DNA from: Vanilla planifolia
Lineage: Eukaryota > Streptophyta > Magnoliopsida > Asparagales > Orchidaceae
Direction: 5' to 3'
NCBI GenBank assembly: GCA_023846275.1
Contig: JAIUJO010000164.1
Coordinates: forward strand, 1,037,501 to 1,101,500
Length of the DNA stretch: 64,000 bases
Under the pieces are notes generated by a model that was given only the letters and a program-made list of their open reading frames with translations, ran no database searches and was not told the origin of the DNA. Both the position numbers and the translations under genes were made by a program. This document shows, in pieces, positions 39,975-51,484 of the stretch (position 1 is the first letter of the stretch; each line of letters begins with the position of its first letter).

Positions 39975-42900
39975 ACTGTGCGTGCTTGTCCATGTATGTG
40001 ATTGTGTATGTATGTGTGCATGGTTTGTGAGTGTGTGTAGTTGTGTGTGCATGTGGATGTTCTAATGCATGCATTTGTTTGCATGCATGCATGTGTTTGT
40101 GGATGCATGTGTGTGCATCCATGTGTTTGTGTGCGTGTGTGTGCATGTCTATTTGCACATGTGTTTTTGCACATGCATGTGTGTGCAAATGTATGTGCAT
40201 TTGTTTGCACATGAGTGCATGTGTTTATCTATGTCTTTGTGCTTGTAATTACATGTGTGTGTGTTTTTGTGAGCATGTGCATATGTGTGTTTGTGTGCCT
40301 GCACATGTGTGTGATTATGCTTATATGTGTGTGTGTGCAGGTGTTGGTGCACACGGGTGTGTGTGTGTATGTGTGCTTATAAGTTTGTGTGTGTGCATAT
40401 GTGCATATGCATGTGTGTCTATGTGTACAAGCACATGTACAGATGTGCATGTGTGTGTGCTTGTGTTTGCCTAAGCATATGTTTGTGCATGTGGATGTTT
40501 GTGCATATGTGTGTGCATGTTGCACTCGTGTGTGTGTGTGTGTGCATGTCCATGTGTATGCATATGCATGGGCATTTGTGCCAATTTTTGTGCATGTGTA
40601 ATGGTTATGTGCATGTACATGTGTTTTTATGCGCACATGTATGTGTGTGTAAGTGTATGTATGCATTTGTGTATTTATGTATTTGTATATGTGTACACAT
40701 GCATGTATTTATATATGTGTGTGTACACATCTATGTGTAAGAGAGTATGTGCATGTGTGTGCACCTATGTATGTGTTTGTGTTTGTGTGTGCAAGCATGT
40801 TTGAGTGTGTGCATGTGTCCATGCATTTGTACATGCATGTGTGTACGTATGCATGAGTGTGTGCATGTGCATTTGTGTGTGTGTGTGTCTGTGTGCATAT
40901 GTGTAAGTCTTCTTGTTTGTGTGTAGGTATATCTATGTATCTATGTATCTGTGTGTGCATTTTGTGTGTGTGTGTGCATGCTTATGTGCATATGTGCATG
41001 ACTATATTTGTTTGTGCATGCATGTGTGTGTATTTGTGTAAATGTTTGTATGTAAGTGTGCGTATGTGTGTCATTGTGTGTATGAGTGTACATGCATGCA
41101 TGTGCATGTGTATGCATGCTTTTGCAAGTGTATGTGTGTGTGCACAACATGTGTGAGTGTACACACATGTGTGTGCATCAGTGTGGGTATAGGTGCATTT
41201 GTTTATGCAAGTACATGTGCATGTGCACGTGTGCATATGCATGTGCTTTGTTGTTTGTGTGCCAATGTGTTTGCATGTCTATAATCTTGTATGAGTGCAT
41301 GTGCTTGCCTACAATTTTATGTATGCATGTATGTGTTTTTGTATGTGCCTGTGTATGATTGTGTGAGGGGTACATGTGTACGAGTATGCATAGGTGTGTG
41401 TGAGTGTGTGTGTGTGCATATGTTTAAACATATTTGTGCATGTGTGTGCATTTGTGTATGTGCACACTTATGCTAAGTATCTATGTGCATGTATTCTTAT
41501 GTGTGTGCATGTGTTAGTACATGTGTATGTGCATGTCGTCTGAGCATGCAAGCATGTATTTGGATTTGTGTGGATGTGCATATGTGTTAGTTTGCATGCA
41601 TATGAGTATGTAGGAGTACATGTGTGTGCTTGTATGTGTGTTTGTGCCTGCACATGGGTGTATCCATGTGTCTAAGTGTGTTGTGCATTCTTGTGTCTCC
41701 ATGTATGATAGTGTGTGGGTGTGAGTGCATGTGTGCCAGCTTGTAGAAGTATATGTGTGTACAGGTATATGTGTATGGGTGTGCATGTGCCTTTCTATGT
41801 GCATATACATGTGCATTCATGTGGCTGTGTTTGAGTGTGCTTGTATTTGTGCATTTGTGCATTTGTGCATGTGTGCATTTGTACATTTGCACCAAGAGTG
41901 TGTGTGTGTGTGTGCATCAATGCATTCTTGTGTGTATTTGTGTGCATGTGCATGTGTATGATTGTGTGTCTGCATCCATGTGTGTGCATGTTAGTGTAAG
42001 CAAGTGTGTATGGGTTTATTTGTGTTTGCATGTGCATGTGTGTTTGTACCTATCTATTCCTCATGTGCATCTATGTGTGGATGTGTTTTATGTATTTTTG
42101 TTTTTGTGTGTGTGTGTAAGTGTGTGTACATGTGCATGTGTGTGGTTGTGTATGCATGCTTGTGTGTTTGATTGAGTGTGCGAGTGCATGTGTGTGTGTA
42201 AGTATCTATGCAAATATATGTGTGAGCATATTTGTGTGTACACATGTGTATGTGTGTGTGCATGTGTGTTTGTTTGCCTATTTGTATGTGTGTATGTGTG
42301 TGCATGCCAACATGTGCATGTGTGTTTGTTCATGTGTACTTGTTTGCTTGTTTGCAAGTGTGTATGTTATTATGCTAAGGTGCATGTATATGTGTGTGTG
42401 CATTATTACATATGTGCATATCTATGTGTTTTTGTGCATATTAGTGTGTGAGTATGTATGTGTGTGTCTATGTGCATGTGTATATATGTTCATGTGCATG
42501 CATGTGTGTATGTGTGTGTGGGTGCATGTGTGGGTTTATGTGTACATAGCTATATGCATGTGTGTTTGAGTGTGCTTGTGTGTGCGTGAATGTGTGTGTG
42601 CATGAGTGTATGTGTGTGCTTATGTGTGTGTCTGTGTGCTTTTGTGTGCACATGTGTGTGTTTCTTTGTAAGCATAGGTGCATATACTTTAAGAAGTGTA
42701 TGAATGTGTGTGCATGTGTGAGCCAGTGTAGGTGTGTGCTTGTGCATGATTGCATATGTATATAAGTGTGCATGTTTGCATGCTCATAAGTGTGTGTGTG
42801 TGTCTATGTGTTTGTGTGCATGCATGTGCATTTGCATGCATGAGTTTGCACATGTGCATGCATGTGTGTGTGTGTGTTTAGGTGTGTGTGGGTTCGTCTA

Positions 42901-43090
42901 TGCATGCATGTGTCTATATGTGCTTGTGTAGCTACGTGTGAGTGTGCTTGTGTGTATGTGTCTACATTTGTGTGTGTATGTGTGTGTGTCTATGTATGCA
43001 TGTGTCTATATGTGCTTGTGTTTGTGTAGCTGCGTGTGAGTGTGCTTGTGTGTGTGCATCTATGTGTGGGTATGTATGTGTGTGTGTGTT
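42901..43090 (+). repeat. About 92-98 bp tandem duplication
   Basis: Two copies, about 42901-42992 and 42993-43090. Both carry GCATGTGTCTATATGTGCTT, then GTGTAGCT, CGTGTGAGTGTGCTTGTGTG. The second copy has an extra TGTTTG before GTGTAGCTG. Confidence 0.88.
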
Positions 43091-44057
43091 TTTATTTGTG
43101 TATATGTGCTTACACATGTGTACATGTTAGTACCTATATATGTATGTTTGTGTGTATGCATGCATGCACATGTATGTGTTGTACTTGTGTGCATGTGCAT
43201 GTGTGAGTGTGTATAGTTGTGTGCGTGTGCCCGCATGTGTGTGCAAGTGCACATATGTGTATATTCATGTGTATTCATATGCATGCATGTGCATGTGTGT
43301 TTTTGTTCCTATGTATTTGTGTGTGAGTGTGTGGGTGCATCTGTGTGCTCATATGTATGTGCGATTATGCACATGCAAGTATGTACATGTGTATGTGTGT
43401 GTATATGTGTATGCATGGGCTTGTTTTCATACCTCTATATGTGTGTTTGTGTGGATGTACATGAGTGTGTGTTTGTGTGTGCACATTTATGCATTGTGCA
43501 TGAGATTATGAGTGTATCTACATGTGCACATTGTGTGTATGCATGCATGTGTTTGAGTATGTGTGTGTGTGTATGTGCAAGTGTGTGTGCTTATGTTTTC
43601 ATGTTTGTGGATGCTTGTGTATATGTGTGTGTGTGCGTGTGTGGCTGTGGGTGCATGTTTGTTTGGGCATGTATGTGCATGTGTGTGTTTGCATGTCTGT
43701 GCATGTGCATATGTGTAGATGTGGGTGTGCAAGCACATATGTATGAATGTGTGTGTGTGATTATATATTTGTGTTTGTGTTTGTGTATATGTATGTGAGT
43801 GTGTGGTTGTGGGTGTGTGCACACATGCTTGATTTTGTGCATGCATGTGTGCATGTTATGCTAATATGTGTGCATTTATTTTTGTTTGTGTGTACATGTA
43901 GTGTGTGTGTCCTTACTTGTTTGTGGATGTCTATATGTAGGTGTTTGCATGTCTAGGTGTGTTTTCATGTGTGCATGTGAGTGTGTGTATTTGTGTGTGT
44001 GTTTATGCATGTGTGTTAGCATGCTTGTGTGTCTACATGTGTGTATGTATGTATGTA

Positions 44058-44075
44058 TGTGTGTGTGTGTGTGTG

Positions 44076-44107
<32 letters not shown>
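44058..44107 (+). repeat. Purest (TG)n stretch seen in the window
   Basis: A 19-bp perfect TG run (44058-44076), a short ATATA break, then a 26-bp perfect run (44082-44107). It is preceded by four GTAT units. I noticed no longer perfect TG run, although the array is about 62 kb of TG-rich DNA. Confidence 0.9.
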
Positions 44108-44109
<2 letters not shown>

Positions 44110-44581
44110 TGCATGCATCTCTATGTGCATGTGCTTCTGCGTTTATTTGTGTTTATACATGTGTGTGTATGTAGACACATATTTCTTTGTGTGTGTATAG
44201 ATACACACATGTGTTTATACAATTATGCATGCAAAAATGCACGTGCATTTGTACACATGCATGCACTTTTTTGGGTGTATGTGTATGTGTTTATGTGTGT
44301 GTGTTTGCATATATGTGTGTTAGCATGTTTGTGCATATGCATGTAGGTGTGTATGTGAGTGTATATATGCTTACATGTGTGTGTATTGTGCATGTGTACA
44401 TGTTTTTGTGTGTATGTGTGCCCGTGTTTGCTTGTGCATGTGTGTGTTTGTGCATGTGTGTGTTTTGCGAATCAGTGTTTGTGTGTGTGTCTTCATGTTT
44501 GTGCTTGTGCGCTTTTGCATGTGTAGGTAGGTGCTTGTGTGCACAAGTGAAACAACTATAGACCATGTGATCACAAAATTG

Positions 44582-44648
44582 TGTGATCGAACGACTAATA
44601 GAATTAGTGGGTTGAAAAATTAGATATGACAATGATCGTTCGATCACA
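44582..44648. repeat. 13-bp perfect inverted repeat (stem-loop) at the left end of insert A
   Basis: TGTGATCGAACGA at 44582-44594 is the exact reverse complement of TCGTTCGATCACA at 44636-44648, with a 41-bp loop. The loop itself holds CTAATAGAATTAG, a short hairpin. A further TGTGATCACA palindrome lies just upstream at 44566-44575. Such a stem could be a terminal inverted repeat of a very short element, a transcription-factor site or a structured RNA. Its chance occurrence in unselected 67 bp is unlikely. Confidence 0.85.
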
Positions 44649-44722
44649 AAAATGCACAATCAGATGGCTCACGTCACTCCCACAATTTGGATGTTTGTCA
44701 TGTAGTAAAAGCAACACTTTTA

Positions 44723-44763
44723 GTCCCACATGATGTATTTGAAAAGCACTTTTCTCGATATAT
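44723..44763 (+). promoter_or_regulatory. Possible plant snRNA-type promoter: USE-like motif plus TATA-like motif
   Basis: GTCCCACATGA at 44723-44733 matches the plant upstream sequence element RTCCCACATCG at 9 of 11 positions. TATAT begins at 44759, leaving 25 bp between the motifs. In plant snRNA genes a close spacing of about one helical turn less than in Pol II genes marks Pol III promoters; that is established knowledge, and this spacing is near the Pol III class. A start about 20-25 bp past the TATA would fall close to the stem-loop at 44778. The TATA match is weak and the USE has two mismatches, so chance or a decayed promoter is quite possible. Confidence 0.3.
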
Positions 44764-44777
44764 GTATTCTTGAATGC

Positions 44778-44817
44778 ACCAAAGGTAGCCTAATGTTGGG
44801 GTTGGCTACCCCTTGGT
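44778..44817 (+). other. Stem-loop with GGTAGCC/GGCTACC arms
   Basis: ACCAAAGGTAGCC at 44778-44790 pairs with GGCTACCCCTTGGT at 44804-44817, about 13 bp with one bulged base, around a 13-bp loop TAATGTTGGGGTT. It lies where transcription from the USE/TATA-like pair would begin. I do not recognise a known snRNA, 7SL or snoRNA sequence here. It may be a structured RNA 5' end or simply a hairpin in a transposable-element remnant. Confidence 0.5.
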
Positions 44818-45267
44818 TCATGTAGGATTTAATCACTCATGCATACTAGTAATTATAAAATTAAAAATATGCATTCGAAGGTTAATGTTCCCAATCCAAG
44901 CTAAATTTGAATGTTTTGATTAGGTTCCGGATTCATGCCGTAACCGACTTAAACACTGTAGCAATTGGTGAACGACAAATTATTATTAGGAAGGTAATTA
45001 GGATTTTTTGTTTATATTATATTTTAAATTTCCTATTTAAATCATTAGTAAATAATAATATTTTAAAAATATTAATAAAATGTTTGAGAAATGTGCATTT
45101 TAGATATTGAATCAAAGATGGTTATCAAGAATATTATAGATGAAAGTTAATTAATATTTTTTTACTTTGAAAAAGTAATTTTAATCAAACTTAATATTCT
45201 AAAAATGAAATTAAAATACCTAAAACTATTGTCAAAAAATATTTCTTGGTGATTTGGCACTTTCACC

Positions 45268-45391
45268 AAGATGATTTTTATGAGATTTTACTTTAGCTTC
45301 TCTTCTTTAAATTCTTCTATGAATACAAGTATCAACTATTTAGAATCTAGACATTTATTAAATGAAATTTATTAGAAATATTTAGGGTTTG
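45268..45391 (+). repeat. Dispersed repeat, copy A (ends at TTTAGGG)
   Basis: This segment aligns with 51360-51484 throughout. Both share AAGATGAT then TTTATGAGA, a TTCT-rich centre, ATGAATACAAG, and a 3' end with ATTAGAA then ATATTTAGGG. Divergence is substantial, with many substitutions and some small indels. Copy A runs on into TTTGTTATCATC and about 45 bp more unique sequence before the TG array resumes, while copy B stops exactly at the array. Confidence 0.82.
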
Positions 45392-47996
45392 TTATCATCA
45401 TATAATGTGCAATGGCTAGGGGTTAATACCAAATCACATGTGTGTGCTTATGTATTAATACACATGCTCATGTGTGTGAGTGTATTTATGGGTATGTGTG
45501 TCTGTGTGTGTAGTTACATGTGCATGCAAGTGTGCTTATGTGGAATGTTTTCATACTTGTGAGAATGTGTGTCTATCTATTCTATTTATGTGTGCATGTC
45601 TGCATGCATGTTTATGTGTGTACATGTGTGTTTTGTGTGTGCATGCACACATATGTTTGTGTCTATGTGCATGTGCATGAGACTAAGTAGGTGTGTGCGT
45701 GTGTGCGTGCGTGTGATTGAGCAGGTGGGTAGGTTCATGCATGTATGTGTGTGTGTGCATGCTGACACGTGTGTATGTGTGTGTGTGATTAGGTGCAAGT
45801 GTGTGTGCGTCTTCATGTACATGTGCATGTATGTCTATGTGCTATGCACATGCATGTGTGTATATATGTGTGTGTGTTTTAGTGTGGTCATGCATGCATG
45901 CACATATGTGGATGCATCTGTATGTGTGTGTGTGTGCACTTGTATGGGTTTGTGGGTGTGTGTGTGTTGGAGTGTGTGTGTGCTTGTTCATGTGTGTGAA
46001 TTTCTTTTGGGTGTACATGCACACATGTGTATGTTTGTTTTCGCATTTATACATGCATGTGAATGTCTGCTCATGTGTGTGTTGGTGTATGTTGATATAT
46101 GTGCATGTTTGTATGCATGTGCCTGTGTGTGCATGTGTGTGTGTGTGTATTTATGTGCATGTGTTGTGTGTTGGAGTACATGCATGTGTGTGGGAGTGCA
46201 CATGTGTGTGTGTGCATGTGTGTTTGTTCATGCATGTTTGTGCATCCATGTGTGCACATGCAAATGTGTGTTTATATACATGCACGTATGCATGTGTATG
46301 CATTTGCATATGCATGTGTGTATTTGTGTGAGTGCGTATGCATTTATATATGTGCATGGGTAAACATGTATGTGTGTATGTGGGTTTAAGGATGCACATT
46401 TGTATGTGTGTATATGTGTGTGTGCATGTGGGCATGTGCATGTGCATTTGTATGCATGCGTGAGTGAGTGTACATGTGTATTTGTGTGTGTGTGTGCATA
46501 TGCTTGTATGTGTATATGCCATGCTTGTGTGTGTTTGTGTGTGTCTTTTCATGTGTATGTCTACATGATTGTGCATTTATTTGTTTGTGGTTCTATTTTT
46601 TTGTGTATTCATGTGAGTGTGTACCTATGCATGTGTCTCTATGTGAATACCTATGTGTGTGAATGTGCATTCATGTACCTGCATAAATGTGTGTGTGTGT
46701 GCACAAGTGTGAGCATGTGTGCATGTGAGTAAATGTTTGTTATTGCATATATTTGTGTGATCATGTTTGTGTGTATGCTTGTAGGTGTGAGTATGCATGC
46801 TTATATGCGTGTGTTCACATCAGTGTGTTTGTGAGCCCATTTTCATGTATGTTTGTGTGCTATGCATCCATGTGAACAAGTGTGCATATGTGTATATGCG
46901 TGTGTATGTGTGGATGTGTATGTGTTTTTTTGTGCATGTACCTTAGAGTGTGCATGCAATTGTGTGCATCAATTTGTGCTTATATATGTTTGTTCATATG
47001 TATGTTTGTTCATGTGTGTGTGTGTGCATGTGCATGTGCATGTGTAGCCATGTTAATAAGTGTGTGTGTCTATTGCTGCATATGTGTATAAAGGTTTGTG
47101 TGTGGCTATACACATGTCTATTTGTCCTTGTGTTTATTTCCTTGCATGTGCATGTGAACATGCATATGTATAAGTGTGTGTGTGTGTGTGTGTTTGTGTG
47201 AGTGTGTGTTTGTGAATGAGTCAAAGTGAATGTAAGTATTTATGCGTGTTCATGTGTGTGTGAGAGTTTTTTTAGTTATGTGCATACATGTTTGTACATG
47301 TATATGTTTTTCTTCTTATGTGTGCATGTGTGTGCGTGTGTCTATGTGGGCGTATGTGTCTGTGTGTGTTAATGTATGCATGTATATGTTTTTGTGTGTG
47401 TCTTTGTGGGTGTGGGGGGAGCATGTTGGTGGGTGTGTATGTAGGTGTGTGTGTGTATATGCATGCATCTGTGTAGGTGTGTGCATGTGTGCACATATGT
47501 ATATGTGGGTGTGTACGCATGTGTGTGTGTGTGTTCACATGTGTAGGTGTGTCGGGGTGTGTGTTTGTCCATGCATACATGTATGATCGTGTGTGTAAGT
47601 GTGCATGCTTGCCCCTTTGTGTGGGGATGCACATATTAGTCTTTGTCTTCACGTGTGTGTGCGTGTGTGCATGCACGTTTGTTGTGCATATGTGTAGTGT
47701 GTGTTTATCTATATGTGCATGTGCATGTGTACCTATGTGCCTGTGTGTGCATATCTGTGTGTGCGTGTGCATGTGTGGTTTCGAGGATGTGTGTGCATGT
47801 GCTTATGCACATGTGTATGCTTGTGTATGAGTGTGCATATATGCGTGTGTTGGTGTTTTTGTATGTGCATGAGCACTTGTGTGTGTGTGTATGTATGGGT
47901 GTGTGTGTGTGCATGCATATGCATGTGTGTGCATATGTGTATGTGCATGTGTGTGTGTGAATGTGTGCAATTGTTTGTGTGCTTTTGCATGTTTTT

Positions 47997-48029
47997 TGTC
48001 CAAGTGTATGCTTTGTCCAAGTGTATGCA
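47997..48029 (+). repeat. 17-bp tandem duplication
   Basis: TTGTCCAAGTGTATGC occurs twice in succession, with an offset of 17 bp, followed by AATCCTG. TCCAAG is not a usual array word. Confidence 0.85.
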
Positions 48030-49100
48030 ATCCTGTATGATCATTTGCATGTTTATGTTCATGTGTTGGTGTGTGCGTGTTGGTATACATGCATGTGTGT
48101 GTACATGTGTCAGTGTATATGCATGCAAGTGTGTGCATATGTTTGTCTGTGCGTGTAGTTATATGCTTGTGTTTGCATGTGTGGTTGTTTGTGTCTATAT
48201 GTGGATGGGTCTAGGTGTGTGTGTATGTTTGTGCATGAGCATGGGCATGTGTGGGTGTGTATTTGTGTACTAGAGTGGGTGTGTGTTCATAGGTGAGAAT
48301 GTGTGTATGCTTTTGCATGTGTGCATGTGTTCTCATGCATATGCATGCTTGCATTTATGTGTGCATGCATATGCATGTGTGTGTGCATGTGTATTTGAGT
48401 TATTTGTGTTTGTGTGTACATGTGCATGTTTGTGCTTGTGTATAAGTATTTGTGCTTGCACGTGTCTGTGTTTTTGTGCTTTTCTATGCATGCATGTGTG
48501 CATATGTGTTTGCATATGCTTGTGTGTATTATAGTATATGTGTTTGTGTGTTCTTGTGTGTGTACACACATGTGTATATGCATGCTTGTGTGCACGTGTG
48601 CATCTTTTTTTGTGTGCATGTACTTATATGTTTGTCTGTGTGCACGCTTGTGTATGCCTTTACATGTGGATGTGTGCATGCTTGTGCATGTGAATGTGTG
48701 TGTGTGTGCACATTTGTGTGCATGTGTGTGTACATGGGTGTTCATGATTCTACATGTGCATACACGTGTGTGTGCATATGTGCATGCATGAGTACCATTA
48801 TGGATGCATGTTTGTGTATGCATTTGTGTATTTGTGTGTACATGCATGTGCTTGTGTGTGCATTGATGCACACATGTGTGTATGCTTATGTACCTATGTG
48901 GATGTGTGTCTATACTTTTTTGTGTGTGTTTGCTTGTGTGTACATGTGTGTATATACCCATGTGTGAATGTGCATGCACATGCGTTTATGCATGTCTATG
49001 TTTTTTGTGTTTGCATTAGTGTGCTTCTGTGTGCATAAGTGTGCTTCTGTGTATATGCACATGAATGTACATGTGTGTGCTTGTGTGCTCAAGCATGCGT

Positions 49101-49615
49101 GCGTGTGTGTGTTTGAGCATGTGTATGTGTATGTGCATGTGCTATTTGTTATTTTGGTTGTGTGTGTTAATGTGCATGCATTTGCATTTGCATGTGTGTC
49201 TATATATGCATGTGTGCACGAGTCTATTTGTGTGTATGTCTATGCATGTGTATGTGTGCATGTGTATGTGCATGTGCATGAGTATCTATGTGTGCATGGA
49301 TCATTGTGTCTATTTGTACAAGTGTATACGAGTGCACGTGCATGTGCATGTGTGCGTGTGTGTGTTTGAGCATGTGTATATGTATGTGCATGTGCATATT
49401 TTTTATTTTGGCTATGTGTGTTAATGTGCATGCATGCATCTATGTGCATTTGCATGTGTGTGTATATGTGCATGGGTGCATGAGTCTATTTGTGTGTTTG
49501 TACATGCATGTGTATGTTTGCATGTGTATGTGCATGTGCATGAGTATCTATGTGTGCATGCATCATTGTGTCTATTTATATTAGTGTGTATGAGTGCACA
49601 TGCATGTGCATGAGT
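49101..49615 (+). repeat. Tandem duplication of a 253-bp unit
   Basis: Two copies, 49101-49353 and 49354-49615. Each contains, in order, GCGTGTGTGTGTTTGAGCAT, TTATTTTGG, GTGTGTTAATGTGCATGCAT, GAGTCTATTTGTGTGT, CATGAGTATCTATGTGTGCA and ATCATTGTGTCTATTT. Order and spacing are conserved, with scattered changes. A third partial start (GCGTGCTTGTGTG) follows at about 49616. Confidence 0.93.
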
Positions 49616-51265
49616 GCGTGCTTGTGTGTGTGTGTATGTGTATGTGTTTGCACTTGTGTTTGCTTATGTCTTTGTGTATGTGCATGTGTGTATTTGTATG
49701 TACATGGGAATAACCATTCAAGTGCATGTGTATGCATGTACATATGTGTGCATATGTGTGCTTATGTTTGATCATGTGTGTGTGAGTGCTTGTGTGCATG
49801 TGAGTGTGGCTCTATGTAGCAACTCATGTGAGTGTATGTGTGCATACGAGAGTGTTTAAGTGTGTGTATGCATGTGCATACGTATCTAGTGTTTGTATGA
49901 GTGTGGGTGTGTCTATGCATATGTATGTGTAGTGTAGGTGTGTGCATGTGTGTATAGGTGTGTGTATGCATATGCACATTTGTGTGCCTATGTGTGTGCA
50001 TATGTGCTTGTTTGTGTGTGTGTGTTTATGCACTTTTGTGCTCATATGTGCACATATGTTTATGAGTACATGCATTTTCCTATGTGTGCATTATGGGTGT
50101 ACATTTGTTTGTGTGTGTGTGTGCATGCGTGCATGTATGAGTACTTGTATGCACTTGTGTATGGGCTTGCATTTGTGTATGCAAATGTGTTTGTGGGTGT
50201 GTGTATGTGGCTATCATTGTACATGTTCGTGTGAACCTATGTTTTTATGTGTTCTTGTGTGTGTGTGCATGAATGTTTGAATTCGTTCATGTGTATGTGT
50301 AGATGTGTGTGTATGTGTGCATATAGAGGTGTGCAAATAAGTGTGTGTGGATGGGTGTGCATATGTATGCATGTGTGTATGTACCTATGTGTACATGGAT
50401 ATATGTGTGTGTATGTGTGCATGCCTTTCACACATGTGTATGTGGTGCTTGTGTGCATTTTTTGCATGTGCATATGCCCATGTTGGTTTGTCTGTGTGTA
50501 TGTTGTGTGTGTGCATATGTTTGTGGGTATGCATGTGTGTGGGTGCAGGTTTGTGTGTAAGCATGTGCATGCATGTGTGTGTGTGCGTATGCTTGTGCAT
50601 GCATGCATGGGCACATGTTTGTATATGTGTGTGCATGTGTGGGTTATGCACATGTTCATGCATACTGGTTTGGATGTGAGCGTGTGTTTATGCACATGTT
50701 TGCTCTAGGGTGTGTATATGTGTTGTTGTGTTTGTGCAAGCATATATACGCATGTGTGTGCATGAGTGTGTGTGCATGTGCATGTGTTGTCATGTGCATG
50801 TTCAAGTGTGTGCATGTACATACTTATACTTGTGTGTATGCATGTTTTTGTTTGCATGTGTGAGTGTATGTGCATCTACATGTGCATTTCGGTGTGCATG
50901 TGTGTCTGTTTGTGCATGTGTCTGGGTCTGAGTGTGCCCATGTGTGTGCATAGGTGTGTGCATGTGTGTTTAACTTTGTTTGTGTGTGATTTTATGAATG
51001 TGTGTGTGTGGAAGTGAGTTTTTGTACATGTATGTTTGTGTGAATTTTTGTAGGCTTATGTATGTGAGTTGTGCGCATGTATGCATCTATGCATGTATTC
51101 ATGTGTGTGTATGTATGCATCTATAGGTGTGTGTGAATGGGTGTGTGTGTATGTATGCATGTGTATGTGCATGTTTGTGTGCATGTATTTGTATGCTTTG
51201 TGTACCCATGCATGCAAGTGTGCATGTGTGGGAGTATTTGTGTAAGAAAATCAAATGATGCTTGT

Positions 51266-51358
51266 AATGATTTCCATACTTCTCTATCAAAATATTTGAA
51301 GTGAGTAATCATACTAGTCTTTTAATAGAGATTAGTACTTTTAAATGATTTCCATACT
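51266..51358 (+). repeat. 15-bp direct repeat within insert B
   Basis: AATGATTTCCATACT occurs at 51266-51280 and again at 51344-51358, exactly 78 bp apart. It may be an internal duplication of the element or paired sites. The second copy directly precedes the segment shared with insert A. Confidence 0.85.
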
Positions 51359-51359
51359 C

Positions 51360-51484
51360 CAACAAAGATGATCTTTATGAGACTTGATATTTGCTAATCT
51401 TTTCTTTTAGTTCTCTCATGAATACAAGCAATGATTTTCTAAAATTTGAAAATTAACTTAAAAAATTCATTAGAATATTTAGGG
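51360..51484 (+). repeat. Dispersed repeat, copy B (ends at TTTAGGG)
   Basis: Partner of 45268-45391. It carries AAGATGATCTTTATGAGA, TCTCATGAATACAAGCAATG and a 3' end TTCATTAGAATATTTAGGG. It abuts the TG array directly, so the shared 3' boundary probably marks the true end of the element. Confidence 0.82.

Larger units (their letters stand above)
32191..44548 (+). repeat. Degenerate TG-rich simple-repeat array, block 2
   Basis: Same character as block 1: TG-dominated, aperiodic, with many CATG words and no gene. Runs of three or four CATG in a row are frequent, for example 32991-33002, 38620-38635, 39737-39748 and 39758-39769. Open frames up to several hundred codons occur but encode only low-complexity Cys/Val/Met or His/Thr strings. 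Confidence 0.95.
44549..45437. other. AT-rich non-repeat insert in the TG array (insert A)
   Basis: TG repeat stops near 44,548 after GTGCACAAGTG and resumes near 45,437 with CACATGTGTGTG. The 890 bp between are ordinary AT-rich sequence, very AT-rich from 45,000 to 45,400. No recognisable protein is encoded. A 67-codon open frame at 44907-45110 (+) has no motif I know and sits in AT-rich DNA where such frames are expected. The left 300 bp carry two strong hairpins and a plant snRNA-type promoter-like pair of motifs, and the right part holds a dispersed repeat also found at 51.36 kb. A degenerate non-autonomous transposable element, or several nested ones, is plausible; I cannot assign a family. 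Confidence 0.8.
45438..51243 (+). repeat. Degenerate TG-rich simple-repeat array, block 3
   Basis: TG-dominated aperiodic repeat as in blocks 1 and 2. A local G-rich patch GTGGGTGTGGGGGGAGC sits near 47,406. Open frames here (for example a 264-codon one at 45569-46363) encode only low-complexity Cys/Val-rich strings, so no gene is annotated. Confidence 0.95.
51244..51484. other. AT-rich non-repeat insert in the TG array (insert B)
   Basis: TG repeat stops after GGGAGTATTTGTGTAAG and resumes at GGGTGTGTGTGCATG. The 241 bp between are AT-rich and carry no coding frame of note. The right half is the second copy of the dispersed repeat in insert A. The left half contains a 15-bp direct repeat 78 bp apart. 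I see no clear target-site duplication; the similar words GTATTTG on the left and ATATTTAG on the right are too weak to claim one. A truncated retroelement or SINE-like copy is possible. Confidence 0.85.

Noticed and set aside
44803..44933. tRNA-like A and B boxes in insert A
   Set aside because: A-box-like TGGCTACCCCTTGG and B-box-like GGTTCCGGATTC are imperfect and about 120 bp apart, too far for a tRNA-type promoter.
44907..45110. 67-codon open frame in insert A
   Set aside because: Not low complexity, but short, in AT-rich DNA, without a recognised motif or promoter of its own. Insufficient support for a CDS.
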